A stretch of DNA of 64,000 bases from Cricetomys ansorgei (taxonomy: Eukaryota; Chordata; Mammalia; Rodentia; Nesomyidae): assembly GCA_026225945.1 (NCBI GenBank), contig JAMJFZ010001133.1:16208001-16272000 (forward strand), written 5' to 3'. The notes beneath the pieces were generated by a model. The model was not told where the DNA came from and did no database searches. It saw only the letters and a program-made list of their open reading frames with translations. Every line of letters starts with the position of its first letter. Within the stretch, counting starts at the first letter, position 1. The position numbers were made by a program, and so were the translations under genes. Shown here piece by piece: positions 44,266 to 56,505 of this stretch.

Positions 44266-45304
44266 TTTAGGTTTATCATCCTGTCTTCGGCTGGGCAGGA
44301 AAAGAACCATAGTAGGAATAATATTGGAAAAGTGGGTTCAACTGAGATTGGGTAGGCAGCTTAGTTCCAGATTGAAGACATGGAGTTTGCGTTCATGGGT
44401 TAGAGATTGGAGGGTGGGAGTCAAGGATTGGTTATGTGACATTCGGTGTCAGTGTGAACGAAGGCAGAGGGGACGCTGGCATCAAGCGGACCTCAGGAAT
44501 GTGAGATAAGAATGCGATTGGGTGACTGTAAGTCAAGGTTTTCTGTTAACCTGTAATCTTCTGAGAACAAAGCAAACGCTGAAGGTTAGTATTAGCTTCT
44601 ATTGATGGACTCACATTAGCCAGGAAGTAAGGAATGAGTAATGTAGAGAATTACTAATGGGATGTGAATCATTATTCAGAGCTGTAGGGTGGAAGTTTCT
44701 GCTCATTGTCAGAACTGTTTATGGAGCCTTGATGACCTTGTCCGATGTGATTTTGGTCTTGTTCTGGCTTCATTGTGTTTAAGAGCCAAGTCAGAGGGTG
44801 CTGTAATGGTGCTGCAGAGCCTGTCAATGGATTCTTTCTGGCTGTCACCTGTTAGACGTTTGAGAGCTTTCATTGGGAGCGGGGACTGCTTTGACTTTCC
44901 AGGTCATAGTCTCTGCCTCTCCTCTCCTCTTTAAATCTGAACAAGAACTTGTTTTATGCTAGAGGTTCCAGTGTTTTTCAGTTGCATAAGCTTTTTCCCT
45001 CTTAAGTAAAATTCAGCTGGATCCCACTGAGGAATGTATAGGAAGAGGAAGAGTTTTTCTAAAACTCCGAGTTCAAGTTTTGTTGCCTGAGGTGCCTTTA
45101 TGGCGAGGTCACTGTTCTAAAATGATAACCATGTACTGTCCCAGGTCAAGGTTGTGCGGATCTTGAAGCTGTCTGGTTGTTTTCTTTATGTACTCTCTAA
45201 TAAACACACGCTGTAGTAGAACGCTTCTTGTGTCTTGATCTGTGGCTAGACAGTTAATGTTCCCATAGCCACTCAGTCTCTCCTTCTAGGCATGTGTTAG
45301 AAGT
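44266..45304. other. Unique noncoding sequence
   Basis: No recognisable gene or repeat. Confidence 0.35.
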
Positions 45305-45470
45305 AACTTGTAGCTAAGTGGTAGAGGCATATAACTTTAATCCTAGGAGGCAGAGGCAGGTGGATCTCTGTGAGTTTGAGGCCAGCCTGGTCTACAGAGT
45401 GAGTTCCAGGACAGGCAGAGTTACAACAGAGAAACCCTGTATTGAAACAACAAACAAAACAAAAACAACA
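45305..45470 (+). mobile_element. B1 SINE
   Basis: 'gaggcagaggcaggtggatc', 'ggccagcctggtctacagag' and 'agagaaaccctgtattgaaa', with a CAAAA tail. Confidence 0.93.
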
Positions 45471-46234
45471 CCCTCCCACCCATCCCCCCAAAAAGAGAGA
45501 AGTGACTTGTATCACTTTTATGGTAGGACGTTACCTTTGCAGTGTAAGACCATTCAAGCTACCTTCCATGGTGTGTGGATCACAGAAGCATGGCCTCCTG
45601 GAGACTGGGGCCCCCCTGAGTCACTAAATGAACCAGAGCTTCTACTCAGCTGGGGTTGGATGTGTACTATAAAGGAGAAACACCCTTGATTGTTTCAGCC
45701 ATGAAGATTTTATGATTATTTATTTATGCAGCCTTTCTTAACCCATCCCGACTAATTCATCATCTCTTAGCTCTTCTGCTGAACTTCAGCTTACTTCTTG
45801 GGGTTGTTTTCTGGATTAGTCTGGTGTTTGGCCAGCTTGTCCTTACTTTGTACTTAGGAAAGTAATGGGCAGGCATTCCCATGAGCTGTCCATATATGTC
45901 TCTGTACAAGCAAATTATTTGATTGGCAATACTTACATCCAGTAACATTTGTTTTCACGTTGACAAAGCCGTTGAAGATGCTTGTGTGTGGTTCTCGGAT
46001 TTAGAAGAGAGCTGTTGGTGCCCTGTTGCTTGTCTAAGCCGTAGAGAAGAGTCAGTCCCCACACCATGGCTGCTGTTAGCCAAGTGGGTGTTTACTGACT
46101 TGCGAATTAACTGTGGACATCCTCGTTGGGAGTGGCACTGGTGCATAGAGGTAAACCACAGATAGTCCCTCCTGTTGTAGTCATGGGGGAAATCTGTTCT
46201 GTACAATGAAAGGCACCGGTTTTTTGATCATTTA
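45471..46234. other. Unique noncoding sequence
   Basis: No recognisable gene or repeat. Confidence 0.35.
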
Positions 46235-46440
46235 CTGGGCTAGGTGCTTTCTGTGGCTCATCTTATATTGTCATAAAGCTAGGTACATCATTCCCATTTT
46301 ATAGATAAGGCAACTGAGGCTCAAAGAATTTGTTAAGCTCCATGAAGGAAGAAATATTTGACTTTTGGCTGTATTCCCCAGGACCCAGGGGAAGGTTTCC
46401 ACACAGTAGATCTTCATGAACTATTTATTAGATGAATTGA
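46235..46440 (+). mobile_element. MIR SINE
   Basis: 'cattcccattttatagataa', 'ggcaactgaggctcaaagaa' and later 'tgaactatttattagatgaa' are MIR core and end. Confidence 0.75.
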
Positions 46441-47143
46441 AGGAACAGAAGAGCCCAAACAGGCAGTTTAGACACGTATCTGCCCGACCCTCAAGGCTGC
46501 TTAATTATTTCTGGAACCATAGGAGCAGTGCCTGTCCTAGGACTGGCACTACTAATGAGTGCCAGAACAGCAGGAGGGCTGGGTCCAGAGGTAGTGCTTG
46601 GGCTTCCCTGTAACTCTCCTCACTCTGCCCCAGCAGGGAAAGCCCAAGGCCACGGCCTTATTTGCTTAATTGAGATATAATCGGGCTCCCTACTTCTGGG
46701 CTGGTTCAGTTTCTTCCCCAGTTGAGGGTCCTCCACTGCCTGATTCCCAGGACTATGATCTTAGTGTCTTGAACGTCCCGTCTCTCTTGTATCGCCGAGA
46801 TCCGTTGCTTCCCTTCTTTACCCCTCAACTGCATTGCCTTTGCCAGGGAGAGTTCATCTTGGTCAGAGCCCAAGAAATCTCCACTTGCTGGCACCTCATG
46901 GGCACTCAACGAAATTAAAAAAGGGGAGAGAGAAGGGCAGAAGAGAGAGAGGAAGGCAGGCAGCTCTTTCAGGAAAATCTGATCACCCTTTTCCTGGAAG
47001 TTCATGATGAGATTACAGCCCCACTGCATGAGTGTAGGCTAAAAAGCCGTCCCTGGGATATGCTGGGAAATGGGCAGACAGTGGCAGTACTCATCGATGC
47101 TTCACAGTGGCAGCTGTGTCCATCCAACTCTCGCCATTTTTTC

Positions 47144-47145
<2 letters not shown>
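46441..47145. other. Mostly unique noncoding sequence
   Basis: Overlapping open frames near 46,670-47,029 have no recognisable domain. The tail 'gggcactcaacgaaatt' hints at an ancient repeat end. Confidence 0.35.
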
Positions 47146-47191
<46 letters not shown>

Positions 47192-47530
47192 ATGCGCATG
47201 TGCGTATGCATGTATGTAGGCACACATTGCATGTATGGAGGCACCTGTGCTTGCATGTGGAAGCCAGAGGTTAGTGTTAGGAATCATCCTCCATTGCTCT
47301 TCCACTGTCTTCGTTGCAGGGTTTCTCACTTAAACCTAGAACTCGCTGATAAGGTTGGTCTTGTCATCTACCTTGCTCTGAGGATCCCCTTCTCCGACTT
47401 CTGAGGCCAGGATTACAGGCAGGCCGCTATGACTACTTGACATTTATGTGGGTTTCTGGAGATATGAACTTCAGTCTTCACTCTTATGTGGCAAGCACTT
47501 TAACTGGCAAAGCATCTCCCCAGACCTCGC
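47146..47530 (-). mobile_element. (TG)n with B3-type SINE pieces (minus)
   Basis: TG run at 47,150-47,188, then 'gtatgtaggcacacattgca'. An interrupted antisense SINE follows, ending 'gcatctccccaga'. Confidence 0.6.
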
Positions 47531-48787
47531 TGAGCTCTCGTACTCGTGTGTGTATGTGCATTGATGTGTGTGTGTGTGTATGTCTCTTTTCTTGCCTTCC
47601 TGCTTTCCACCCCTACACAGTTTTGAGTATGAATGAATTGCAGGCAGCAAAGTGCATTCCCCTCAAATGCACAAGGAACAAACTATTAATTCAAGGTACC
47701 TTCTTAGTGGATCAGAAGACAAGAGCTTGAATGGGAATTGAGCAATTTGACTGTTCTGTAAGAATACGCCCAGATCCTTATGCAAACTATGAGAGACATT
47801 TCTGCTAAAATGGCATGGCTAATTATAGCAGGAAAGAGCAGAGTTTCATAAGAAACCATCCCTTGGTGTGCTCTGCAGCTATTTGTTCTTGTGTGGTGAA
47901 TTTCACTGTAACACTGTGAGTATGGTCAGGGTGGGAGTTCATCCTCTGTGCACCTGAAGTGATTGGAGTCTTGGAGCTGCTCTGAGGGTGGAATCCTGTT
48001 CTCCGGAGGTGCAGAGTAGGGCATTTGAGGTTGGGCTGGACCTGCAACCCCTGGTTATTTTCTCAGTGGCACTAGCAGACATCATACTCCTGTCATGTTG
48101 GTGTTCTTGTGCTTGATTGAAGGCAGGCTTGCCATGTTACCTTCTGTCAGCCAGTTCCAGCTAACCATCATGACAGGGGACAGTATTCACCTGGAGCAGA
48201 GCTGTTGACTCTTTTTCATGTTTGCTTCTCAGGAGATGGTTTCTGATCTTTTCTGATGAGTGCGCTTTCTTCCCTTCCGGTCTATAAAGTTCTCACCTGC
48301 CCCTTCTTTCTTTCCCAATCTGTTATATCCTGCTTGCTCCTGAACTTCTCCCTAGGGGAGCAGGGGTTGGGTTGTGAATGGGATGATAGCTTTGAGATCT
48401 TGTGGGCTCTGTGAGGACAGGTCCTGTTTGATGCTGGGTAGACACAAAGACAACAGGCTTTCAGTGGCTGCTCTTCATGCTTGGGGACATGGAACACTTA
48501 GCAGGGGCTGATACACAAGGGGAATTCTTTGCCATTTTATTTAAGGCTAGAAAAGAATGGTTATTTTTATGTACAGGCTTCAAATATACTGATGACCCAC
48601 CTTGAATTCACAGCATGAATAGTTGCTAAGAATGACTTCAGAGCAGATTCTTTTAGCTATAGAAATGTAACACTAGCCCGGGGTCCAATGACCTGAGTTC
48701 CTTTGTGTGTTTGCTACTAATCTCCTTATGTGGGATCCCTGTTTCTCATCATTTTCGGCCAGCATATTTCCTGTGTATCACGTAAAC
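47531..48787. other. Unique noncoding sequence
   Basis: No recognisable gene or repeat beyond a short TG run near 47,564-47,579. Confidence 0.35.
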
Positions 48788-48814
48788 AGACACAGACACA
48801 GACACACACACACA

Positions 48815-48858
<44 letters not shown>
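48788..48858. repeat. (CA)n microsatellite
   Basis: CAGACA units followed by about 18 uninterrupted CA units. Confidence 0.96.
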
Positions 48859-48859
<1 letters not shown>

Positions 48860-50587
48860 TCACTCACTCATACACACACATTTGTTTATGTACACAGACT
48901 TTTGACTAACTGTCATTTGTCTGCTATGTTCACCTCTAGAGCAAAAATGGTATGTGTGCTCTTACGTTAGATTTTATTAACAAGGACCTAATCCAGTGTG
49001 TTATATAGTTGACGTGTGTCTGTGTGCTTGCCTCATGACAGGTCTTTTCCGGGCAGAGGAGAGCAGGTAATTTTGGGGGCTTAAGGGTTAGCCTGTCTGG
49101 TGGTAGCTGAGAGGCATGAGTAGCTCTTCTGGGGAGCAGATGGCCTGCCACAGATGACCTCAGAGGTTTGTGGAGGAGGATGAAGGAAGGGTTCCTGAAG
49201 AAGGCGACACTCAAGGGGTCGTGAAGGACAAGTGGGACAGCTGGAGTGGAGGGAACTTTGATTTTGGTGGTGCAAATACCAGGTGACTAATATGTACCCA
49301 GACCCAAAGATGAGAAAACAGAAGGGTTGAGATTGGTGAGATGAGCACAGGCGGGCTGCAGAGCCAGTGCTGTTGGCGGAGGCGTGGTTTGGTGAGAGCG
49401 GTCGGGGTCGGGCACAGGACCCCGTGAGCCATCACGAAGCTAGAGCTGGAGCTTCGCTTTCAAGAATCTCAGGTAGAAGATTGACACAGAGACTCTGAAT
49501 GTCGTCTTCTCTGTACTAGGAATTGGACCCGGGGCCTTGCACTTGTGGGAGTGATTTGAGGCTTGATTTGGGTCCAGGAGCCTGAAGCTGGGTGGGAGGA
49601 TGACAGGATAACCTGGAGAACCATGAAGAGGTTGGATACGGCCTTGGCGATCCTAACAATGCCCACTGGGACTTCATTGACTAAACATACTTTATGTAGC
49701 CTGGCTAATGTTCAAGGACCATTTTTCAGGTGAAGGTGCTTCTGACCAAAGACCTGCAGTGGAACTCAGCACCACTTGGGGGTTTTGAGACTCTCCCCAA
49801 GTGGCATCAAGGACCAAAATCTTTTTAGAGAGATTTACATAGAGAATAGAATATGGATCTTGCTTTAAAGTCTTTGCCAATATTTGTAGTAAGTGGACAC
49901 AATCAAACTGACCATTAGAATAGTAAGAGGGCATCTGGGGGTAATTTATAGCGTTTAGCTTTGGAGAGTGGTGTGAGAAAGTTTACGGGTGGAAACGGCG
50001 TGGCTGTCCTCTGAAATGTACAGGATTGGTAGCTGGAGGTGGGAACACTGTCGTATGTCCTGTGTGTCCCAGCTGCCTTTGAGTTCCTGCTTTGACTAGG
50101 TGACACTGATGAGCTGCCTTCCTCCCGTTGCTCTCTGTGCCCTCGTTTAGGGACTTATGGTTTCAGATATTTTTATCTGTTGGAAGCACTTGTATTTCAG
50201 GAGAGTCACCCACAGTATGTGTACAGTAACTTGACGATTTTGTGAATGCTGCCACTATTTTATAGCGGTAAATGGGAACATCTAGGCAGCAATAGAAGGG
50301 AGAGCAGCAAACCTCACAATGCAACTGAGCAAAGACAGAAGCCGCTAGATAGGCCCAGTATGGAATGTGTTCAGACTTGATTTGGTCACCTATACACAGT
50401 TGTGTGGAGTAAGAAAAGGTTAAAAGTCTTACAGTAAGTATATGAAATGTCAGAAAAAAAGCTCTGAGAGTTATGCTAAAGAGCAAAACTGTAAATAGAG
50501 TCTCCTTTCTTTTAAACATGTAAGTTTAGTCAGCATTTGTCTCAGGTTTTAGAAAAATATGTATTCAGAAATGTATTTTCTATGAGG
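48859..50587. other. Unique noncoding sequence
   Basis: No exon recognised. A short ID-like scrap ('aggaattggacccggggcct') lies near 49,518. Confidence 0.35.
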
Positions 50588-50758
50588 TGGGGGTGTAGCT
50601 CAGTTGGCAGAGTGCTTGTTAGCATGAGCAAGGGCCTGCGTTTGCTCCTGAGCACTGTGTAAACCAGGCATGGCAGGAGGATTGAAAGTTCAAGGCTATT
50701 CTCAGGTACACGTCGAGTTCAAGGCCAGCCTGAGATAGAGGAGACCATCTCTAAACAT
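50588..50758 (+). mobile_element. B4 SINE (ID-B1 composite)
   Basis: ID head 'ggggtgtagctcagttggca', 'gtgcttgttagcatgagcaa', then B1 arm 'tcaaggccagcctgagatag'. Confidence 0.87.
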
Positions 50759-50769
50759 TAGATTATTCA

Positions 50770-51337
50770 TTGGTTTGTTGTAGAAGGGGTCATGGAGAGC
50801 AGCTGAGACTTGGCACTGTAAGTGGCCGGGGGAGGCCATTGGTAAAAGTGCAGCCTCAGTAGCAATTGAAAGGCCCAGATGCAGAGAAGTTAAGGTTTGG
50901 TATCATGAAGAGAGCCCAGGAGAGGCTATTAGTGAAGGTAGAGCCCAGTTGCAGCAAGGGACCCCAGCGTTCTAAAGATGTCAGTTCCATGAGACGACCA
51001 CCAAGAACAGCAGCAGTAGAATAAAGTCAGCCAGAGCCTGGAGAACACACTGTGTGGCTGCAGAGGCCAGAGCCAGAGAAGTGATCCAAGCCCTTTGCAG
51101 GAGCCCAGAAGATCAGGAGTGAATTACAGATAATTGGACATTGATAATGTTTTTTTTCTGCTGTCCAAAGACATTGTGAAAAGCTTGACAGATGTTGGTT
51201 TGATTTGGTCCTGTGCATTAGCAAGCCTCATCATTGTTCCTCTTGTCAATAGTTTTGCTGGTGTAGTGTTAAATTGTATCGTAGAGATGAACCAATTTTT
51301 TTTTTTGTTTGGATTGGCTTATACAGAAAAGGGGAAT
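50770..51337 (+). mobile_element. Internal 3' part of an endogenous retrovirus (probable)
   Basis: This lies directly upstream of the plus-strand LTR at 51,338. It ends in a purine-rich run 'acagaaaaggggaa' (51,323-51,336), which sits exactly where a polypurine tract belongs in a 3' proviral end. No intact gag, pol or env frame is visible. The upstream limit is unknown and is placed after the B4. No 5' LTR is attached within the window. The element is degenerate and nonfunctional as seen. Confidence 0.5.
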
Positions 51338-51657
51338 TGTTGTAGAAGTTTATTTTTAGCTGTTTTTAAAGTAATTGCTTTTATGCACTGTTGGGTGAGG
51401 GGATGCCTAGGGCTTTGGCATTTTGTATGGTCTGCATGTGTTTGATTTCTGTGGGGGACGTGTGATTGCTTATGATCTGCACCTGGGGAGTTCTGAATCA
51501 ATAAAAACACCTGAGCTCAGACGCTCGGGGTTTCACTGTCAAGTGTGGCACTGGCCATGACAGTGGTTCTCTCTGCTGTGGTCTGGCAGAGTTTACACAT
51601 AGGAAATATGCCTCCTTGTCCTTGTTGGCTGAGCCACCATAGCAGCGTACTGCTACA
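51338..51657 (+). mobile_element. ERV-type 3' LTR, copy 4
   Basis: Begins TGTTGTAGAAGTTTATTTTT and ends GTACTGCTACA, with a polyadenylation signal in 'tgaatcaataaaaacacctg'. It matches copy 3 through most of its length. Upstream is a polypurine tract, so this is read as the 3' LTR of a provirus remnant rather than a solo LTR. Confidence 0.78.
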
Positions 51658-51699
51658 TTAGTTGCTTGTTCGTCTGATCACATGTTTATTTTATTATTT

Positions 51700-51780
51700 A
51701 TTTATTTGTGGTGGAGACTGAACCCAGATCCTTGCATATACTAATCATAACTTCTGCTACTAAGATATATATCCAGCCCT
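51700..51780 (-). mobile_element. ID/B4-like fragment (minus)
   Basis: 'gagactgaacccagatcctt' and 'taagatatatatccagccc'. Confidence 0.55.
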
Positions 51781-54079
51781 TGTCAGTCTTATTTTGAAGA
51801 GTAGACTCGAGTTGTAATCCATTGTCGAGGCTTGCCAGTTGGTATAGGTGAATGTTGAGGTAACAATGGTGTTCATGTATTCTGACAAATAGGTGGTACT
51901 TTGGCAAAGGACATACCTGGGTGGAATGTCATGGTTCTAGGTTCATGTGTTAGAATGGTGCAATATGGAGCTAGAAAAAGACAAAATATATTTTTACTGT
52001 TAGGAAGATGGCAAGTCAGAGCCAGAGAGAGAAAGGCATAGTCAACCCACAGCTTTCTAGTTTCCCAAGTCAGAAAGTATGTTGGTGATCTGTTTGTCCT
52101 GGACATTCTGCACACTGTCTGGGAATTTTGTGGGATTGATTACCTTTAGGCAAAGGACTGAGTTGGATGTGAAATTCCAGATCTTCTAGTTTTTTTTTGT
52201 AGCACCTGTTAGAAATTCATTCCCACTGAAGGCTGATTAGTATTCCGTTGTATGTCTATAGCCCATTTGATCCTTTTGGGAATTTGGGTCATTTCTGCCT
52301 TTGGGCTAATATAAACAGTTCTGCTCTAAGCTTTGGTGTTGGGTATTTTTGAGGATATTTAATTCCCTGGCACTTCTGCTCTGTCTCCTACTGGGGAAGA
52401 TTAGTTTCCCAAGGTTCAAAAGGAGCCCTTAGGCAGAGATGCTGCTGCTGGCAGTGGGAAGTCCCTTGGGGGCCCTCTAAAATATTCATTTCAGAGGAAA
52501 GATTGTAGCATCTCTCACAAGCTCCTGACCCAAGTTAAGTGGAGGAACTGGGATTTGAATCTTGTACTTGTGGTCTCAAAGACCATGCTTCAATTATTCT
52601 ACACCAGGCTGGCTTTGTTTATAACACTCCAGTGGTTAAGAAGATGAACGAGGTATGGTTCCTGCCTTCAGCGAGCTGTGAGAGCTGAATGATTATCTAT
52701 CCTGTGGAAGGCTAAAGTGAATATGGTGGCTTAGTGTAATTGGAAACTGTTGTAAGATGGGAGCACAGATAGTGCACGCCTGGAGCTCCTTTCTCTTGTC
52801 TGTCTATGGTGAGGGCATGCCTGAGCAGGCACAACTGGACTCACTGTGCAGCTCTGCTGTGGACATGTATTTATACATGTGCTGACCACTTGAGTCCCGA
52901 GTTCCATTACCCTCGCTGGCACTGTTTTTACGAGTTTTACAAGTCTATCATAGCACGCCATAATGCAACCACCCCTCCAGCCTTTCAAGCAGTTGCCTTC
53001 ACTTTCTGTCCAAGCATCAGGAATAAGTGTTTTTGTGGTAAACTAATAAGAAACACACACATGGAGGCAGTAAAAATGGCTGGGGATATGCATTGGTGTC
53101 TGAAAAGACATAATTTACAATTTGCACCTGTCTAGAGACCTAACATGAAAGGATGGTATGAGCTGCTTGGTAATGTCATTGAGGGAAGGAAAAAGTGGGA
53201 ACATGTTATCCCGCATTTTGACCTAAATGTTAAGTATTTGTTTTGGCACTATACTTAATTTGCTCTGGTGAGTGGTCTGTGGTTCTGTTTCTGATTGTCT
53301 TTACGTTAGGACTTGGGCTGGAGGGGCTGCTCTTGGGTAGTTATCTTCACAGTGAAAAGGAAACACGGTTTACCCACAGGGTAGCTCCTAGAGTGTTTGG
53401 ATATGTCAGGTGTCTCACCTCCTCACATGTCACTGGCTAACGCAAGTCGCATGGCCAAGCCAAGTTACAGTGGAGCAGGGAAGTTCTCTTCCTACTAGAG
53501 GGAGACTGTAGGGATGGTGAATATTTTGAACAAATGTCACAGCGGGCTGAAATTTTACTTTCAAATATACACTTTTGACAACTGTTTTGACCAGTTAATC
53601 TTTTTAGACCCGTTATTGCAAGATTTTTAATAGTGCTAATCACAAGGAAGAGATACTATACTGAAAGGGGGAACATCCCATGTGTCTTCTAGTCATCATC
53701 ATACTTAGTAAGGTTCAGGTATTCAACTGAGTGTGTCTGTGTTATTAGAGCTAATCATTCCTCACTTAATGTTGTAAAGCAGTCCTCAATACAGCTGAGG
53801 CCATTCTGCTGAATGAAGCTTAGAGAAGCTCATTAGCTTGCTCAAAGTTAAACAGATAAGTATGGGATCATGGACTCACATCTAATGTATGCTAAATCTC
53901 TTAACTAAGGTTTCTCAAACTTAGGTGGGCTCTCTTTGGAATACAGTTTCTCACAGAACCCCAGGATTGACTTAAATTATTATAATTATAGTGCTACTTT
54001 AATTGTATAAACATAAGGTTGGTGAGGTCATTTCTGAAGATCTTATGCTTTCATAAAGCCCAAATCAATTTAGAAATTG
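51781..54079. other. Mostly unique noncoding sequence
   Basis: No exon found. MIR-like pieces at 52,530-52,610 ('agtggaggaactgggatttg') and 53,790-53,900 ('cttgctcaaagttaaacaga') are the only repeats recognised. Confidence 0.4.
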
Positions 54080-55140
54080 AGTACTCTTCATATTAATAAT
54101 TAAAATTAACAACATTAATTTAACTGCATTAACTAAATTGCTGCTTGTAACTGGAATATGATGCTGATTGTTGTAGGCGGGTTCTTTGGCAGTCAACTGG
54201 TCTACCCTGCTGTGCACTGGGTGATGACTCAATTCTCTCACAAATCTAACTTCTGTGAAAGTTTGACTCATGCCGAGGAGCATGGCATCCTTTACCTTTT
54301 ACCTAGTGGGAGCACATCCTTTAGGTTCCCCAATCCACCTTCTCTTCTCTCCCATTGACTCACAGTGATTCCTTAGGCTACAGGGAGATACTCAGACTCA
54401 ACGGGCATGTCTGTTGGGTGATCAATAACATTTTCACATTATTTGTCTCCAGATTACTGAAATAAAGACAACTCTTGAATTCTCATGAGCTTCTCAAATT
54501 CCTTAACGAATGTGACTATGAATCTGTCCTCCATGTCTGATTCTGCCTAATTGAAAGCTTAAGTTTTCTCCACATGCTACTGCACTTTCTTCCATTGAGT
54601 TCCCTTAGAGTACTCATCTATTACTCTCAAGAGACCTTCATCTGGTTCTAGGGTTTCAATTAGCTGACAGCCTTGTACAACAACTGGAGTTGTTGATGCA
54701 AATTCAAATAAAGGGGCTGTGGCCTTATTTCTCATGGAGGGCCTCTTGCATGTTAGAAGCTACATTCCAGATTTGTTCTTTAGACTCAATACATGTGTCT
54801 TAGTTTCCCTTTTCATTTTTCCACATTAGATAGACTTCATGAACAACAGAGCTCCTTCTGCTCCTTGGTTACTGAACACATGAACTCTCATTCACTGTAA
54901 ATTCAGTTTTTCAAAGAGTTTCTGAGTCCGATTCAGCATTGTGCTCATGGTCCTCTTTAAAGGCTCAGATGTGATTCCTTCATGAACACCAGCCATGTTA
55001 CTGAGAGACTGTTCTCTTCTTTGTAGATGGAATAGATCGGTGTATGCATACACCAGTACACAGATGAATGCTCTGCTCTGAAATTTGCACATTTAAGCTC
55101 TTCTCCACCTCCTGCTGTTGATTGAGTTCTTGTTGCTGCT
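54080..55140 (-). pseudogene. Possible decayed retrocopy or old repeat, identity unknown
   Basis: Read on minus, this segment is A-rich and gives protein-like strings in shifting frames. A C-terminal-looking stretch at about 54,892-55,090 contains EPLKRTMSTMLNRTQKLFEKL and a stop. Further on, another frame reads EPDEGLLRVIDEYSKGTQW (about 54,590-54,650). Frame 54,065-54,283 contains TEVRFVRELSHHPVHSRVDQ. Several stops and frame changes separate them. I do not recognise a parent gene, and no clear poly(A) tail or target-site duplication was found, so it may equally be unique sequence or an uncatalogued repeat. Confidence 0.22.
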
Positions 55141-55167
55141 AAAATTCTTCTTGTGTATGTGATTATG

Positions 55168-55195
55168 TACACACACACACACACACACACACACA
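55168..55195. repeat. (CA)n microsatellite
   Basis: About 13 CA units. Confidence 0.95.
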
Positions 55196-56309
55196 TGCAA
55201 GAAGCTGTTTAAACACAATGCTATTGTCGATGAAGAAGCATTTTGAATGATTGACAGTCTGGGGTGAGGGGATGGAGCTATATTTCTTCTACCTTTCTGT
55301 CATTTTCTCTGGAACATCTGTTGGTGGACAGATTGAGGGTTTTTTTAGTGTAAGACCCAATAATGCCTGGCTCTGTTTTTTGGTAAGTGTACTATAGCTA
55401 AAGCTTTGCCAATTGACATTTCACATTTGCAGATTAAAGGAGATGCACAGATGTTTTAAAACTGAATTTTAAAACCTTAGTTATTTCTTCATTGCAGCCA
55501 GTTTAATTTGTTCCATTATGTGTGGCCATGGATAATGTTATAATCAGCATCTTGTACTGCCCATTATGCTTACTTTAATTTTATTTAACATGTCATTACT
55601 TTTACCATTTATTGCTGGATTTTTGTTATGCTTTTAACTTGTGGATTTAATTTATATACTTTAATAGCTTACTTCTCCAAAAAGTTTTTAGGTATTTTCC
55701 ATTTTAAATGTACTACTTTGGAATAATTCGATAGAGTTTAAAATTTAACAGTGGAAATAATAGGACGAGCAGGTAAGTAAAACCTGAGTGCATGGAGCAC
55801 TTAACCGTGTGGTATGGAAGAGTCAACCTCCTCGCTCAGGTACTTTGGTATAAAGTATGAGCCGAGCCAGTTGAACATGTAATCGTGCTAAATCTACACA
55901 TGGAAAACAATAATTATAAAATGAGTGCGCGAGAACTAAAGGAGAGAGTAGCGAGGTGTGTGCCGGTATGCTTCCGTTTCAAAGAGATTTTTGAGAAATG
56001 ATTGGAAAGCGTTTTTGGCAACTTCAGCTATAGCAATCGATCAGTCTATCTATCCCATAATTTATATTTTTCATTTAAAGATTAGTTTACTATTGAGATT
56101 TCTTAATATATACATTAAGATTTTTCCTGTTTTAAAAAATAATGGACCCATAGCCAAGAGGCTGTTTGTAATTGGTATCCACTGGCAAAGGGAAAACCAG
56201 TTTTCTCCAGTGGAGTCTTACTGGGTATAACAATCATACTCTAGAGCAGCCCAATACAAAATAGCTGGCCAGCGCAATGTGAACTCCATGTTTCTTTGTT
56301 TGTGTTTTA
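55196..56309. other. Unique AT-rich noncoding sequence
   Basis: No recognisable gene or repeat. Confidence 0.35.
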
Positions 56310-56505
56310 GGGATTTTTTGTTTTGTTTTGGCATTCTTTTGCTTGTTTGTTTTGCTTGTTTGTTTTCTGCTCAGAGTGACGGGAGGGAGGAGAGAGTGTG
56401 CGTTGGATGGGTAGGGGATGGGGAGGCTCTGGGAGGAGTTTGAGGAGGGAAAAATATGATCAAATACGTTGTATAAAAAATTTAAGCAAAACTATAAGAA
56501 GTATT
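56310..56505 (+). mobile_element. L1 3'-end fragment (plus)
   Basis: 'ggtaggggatggggaggctc', 'tgggaggagtttgaggaggg' and 'aatatgatcaaatacgttgt' followed by 'ataaaaaatttaagcaaaac' is the terminal part of a rodent L1 3' UTR. 5'-truncated. Confidence 0.75.

Noticed and set aside
51134..51445. Hydrophobic 103-codon frame upstream of and into the LTR
   Set aside because: Considered as an env remnant, but it crosses the LTR boundary and shows no recognisable env motif.
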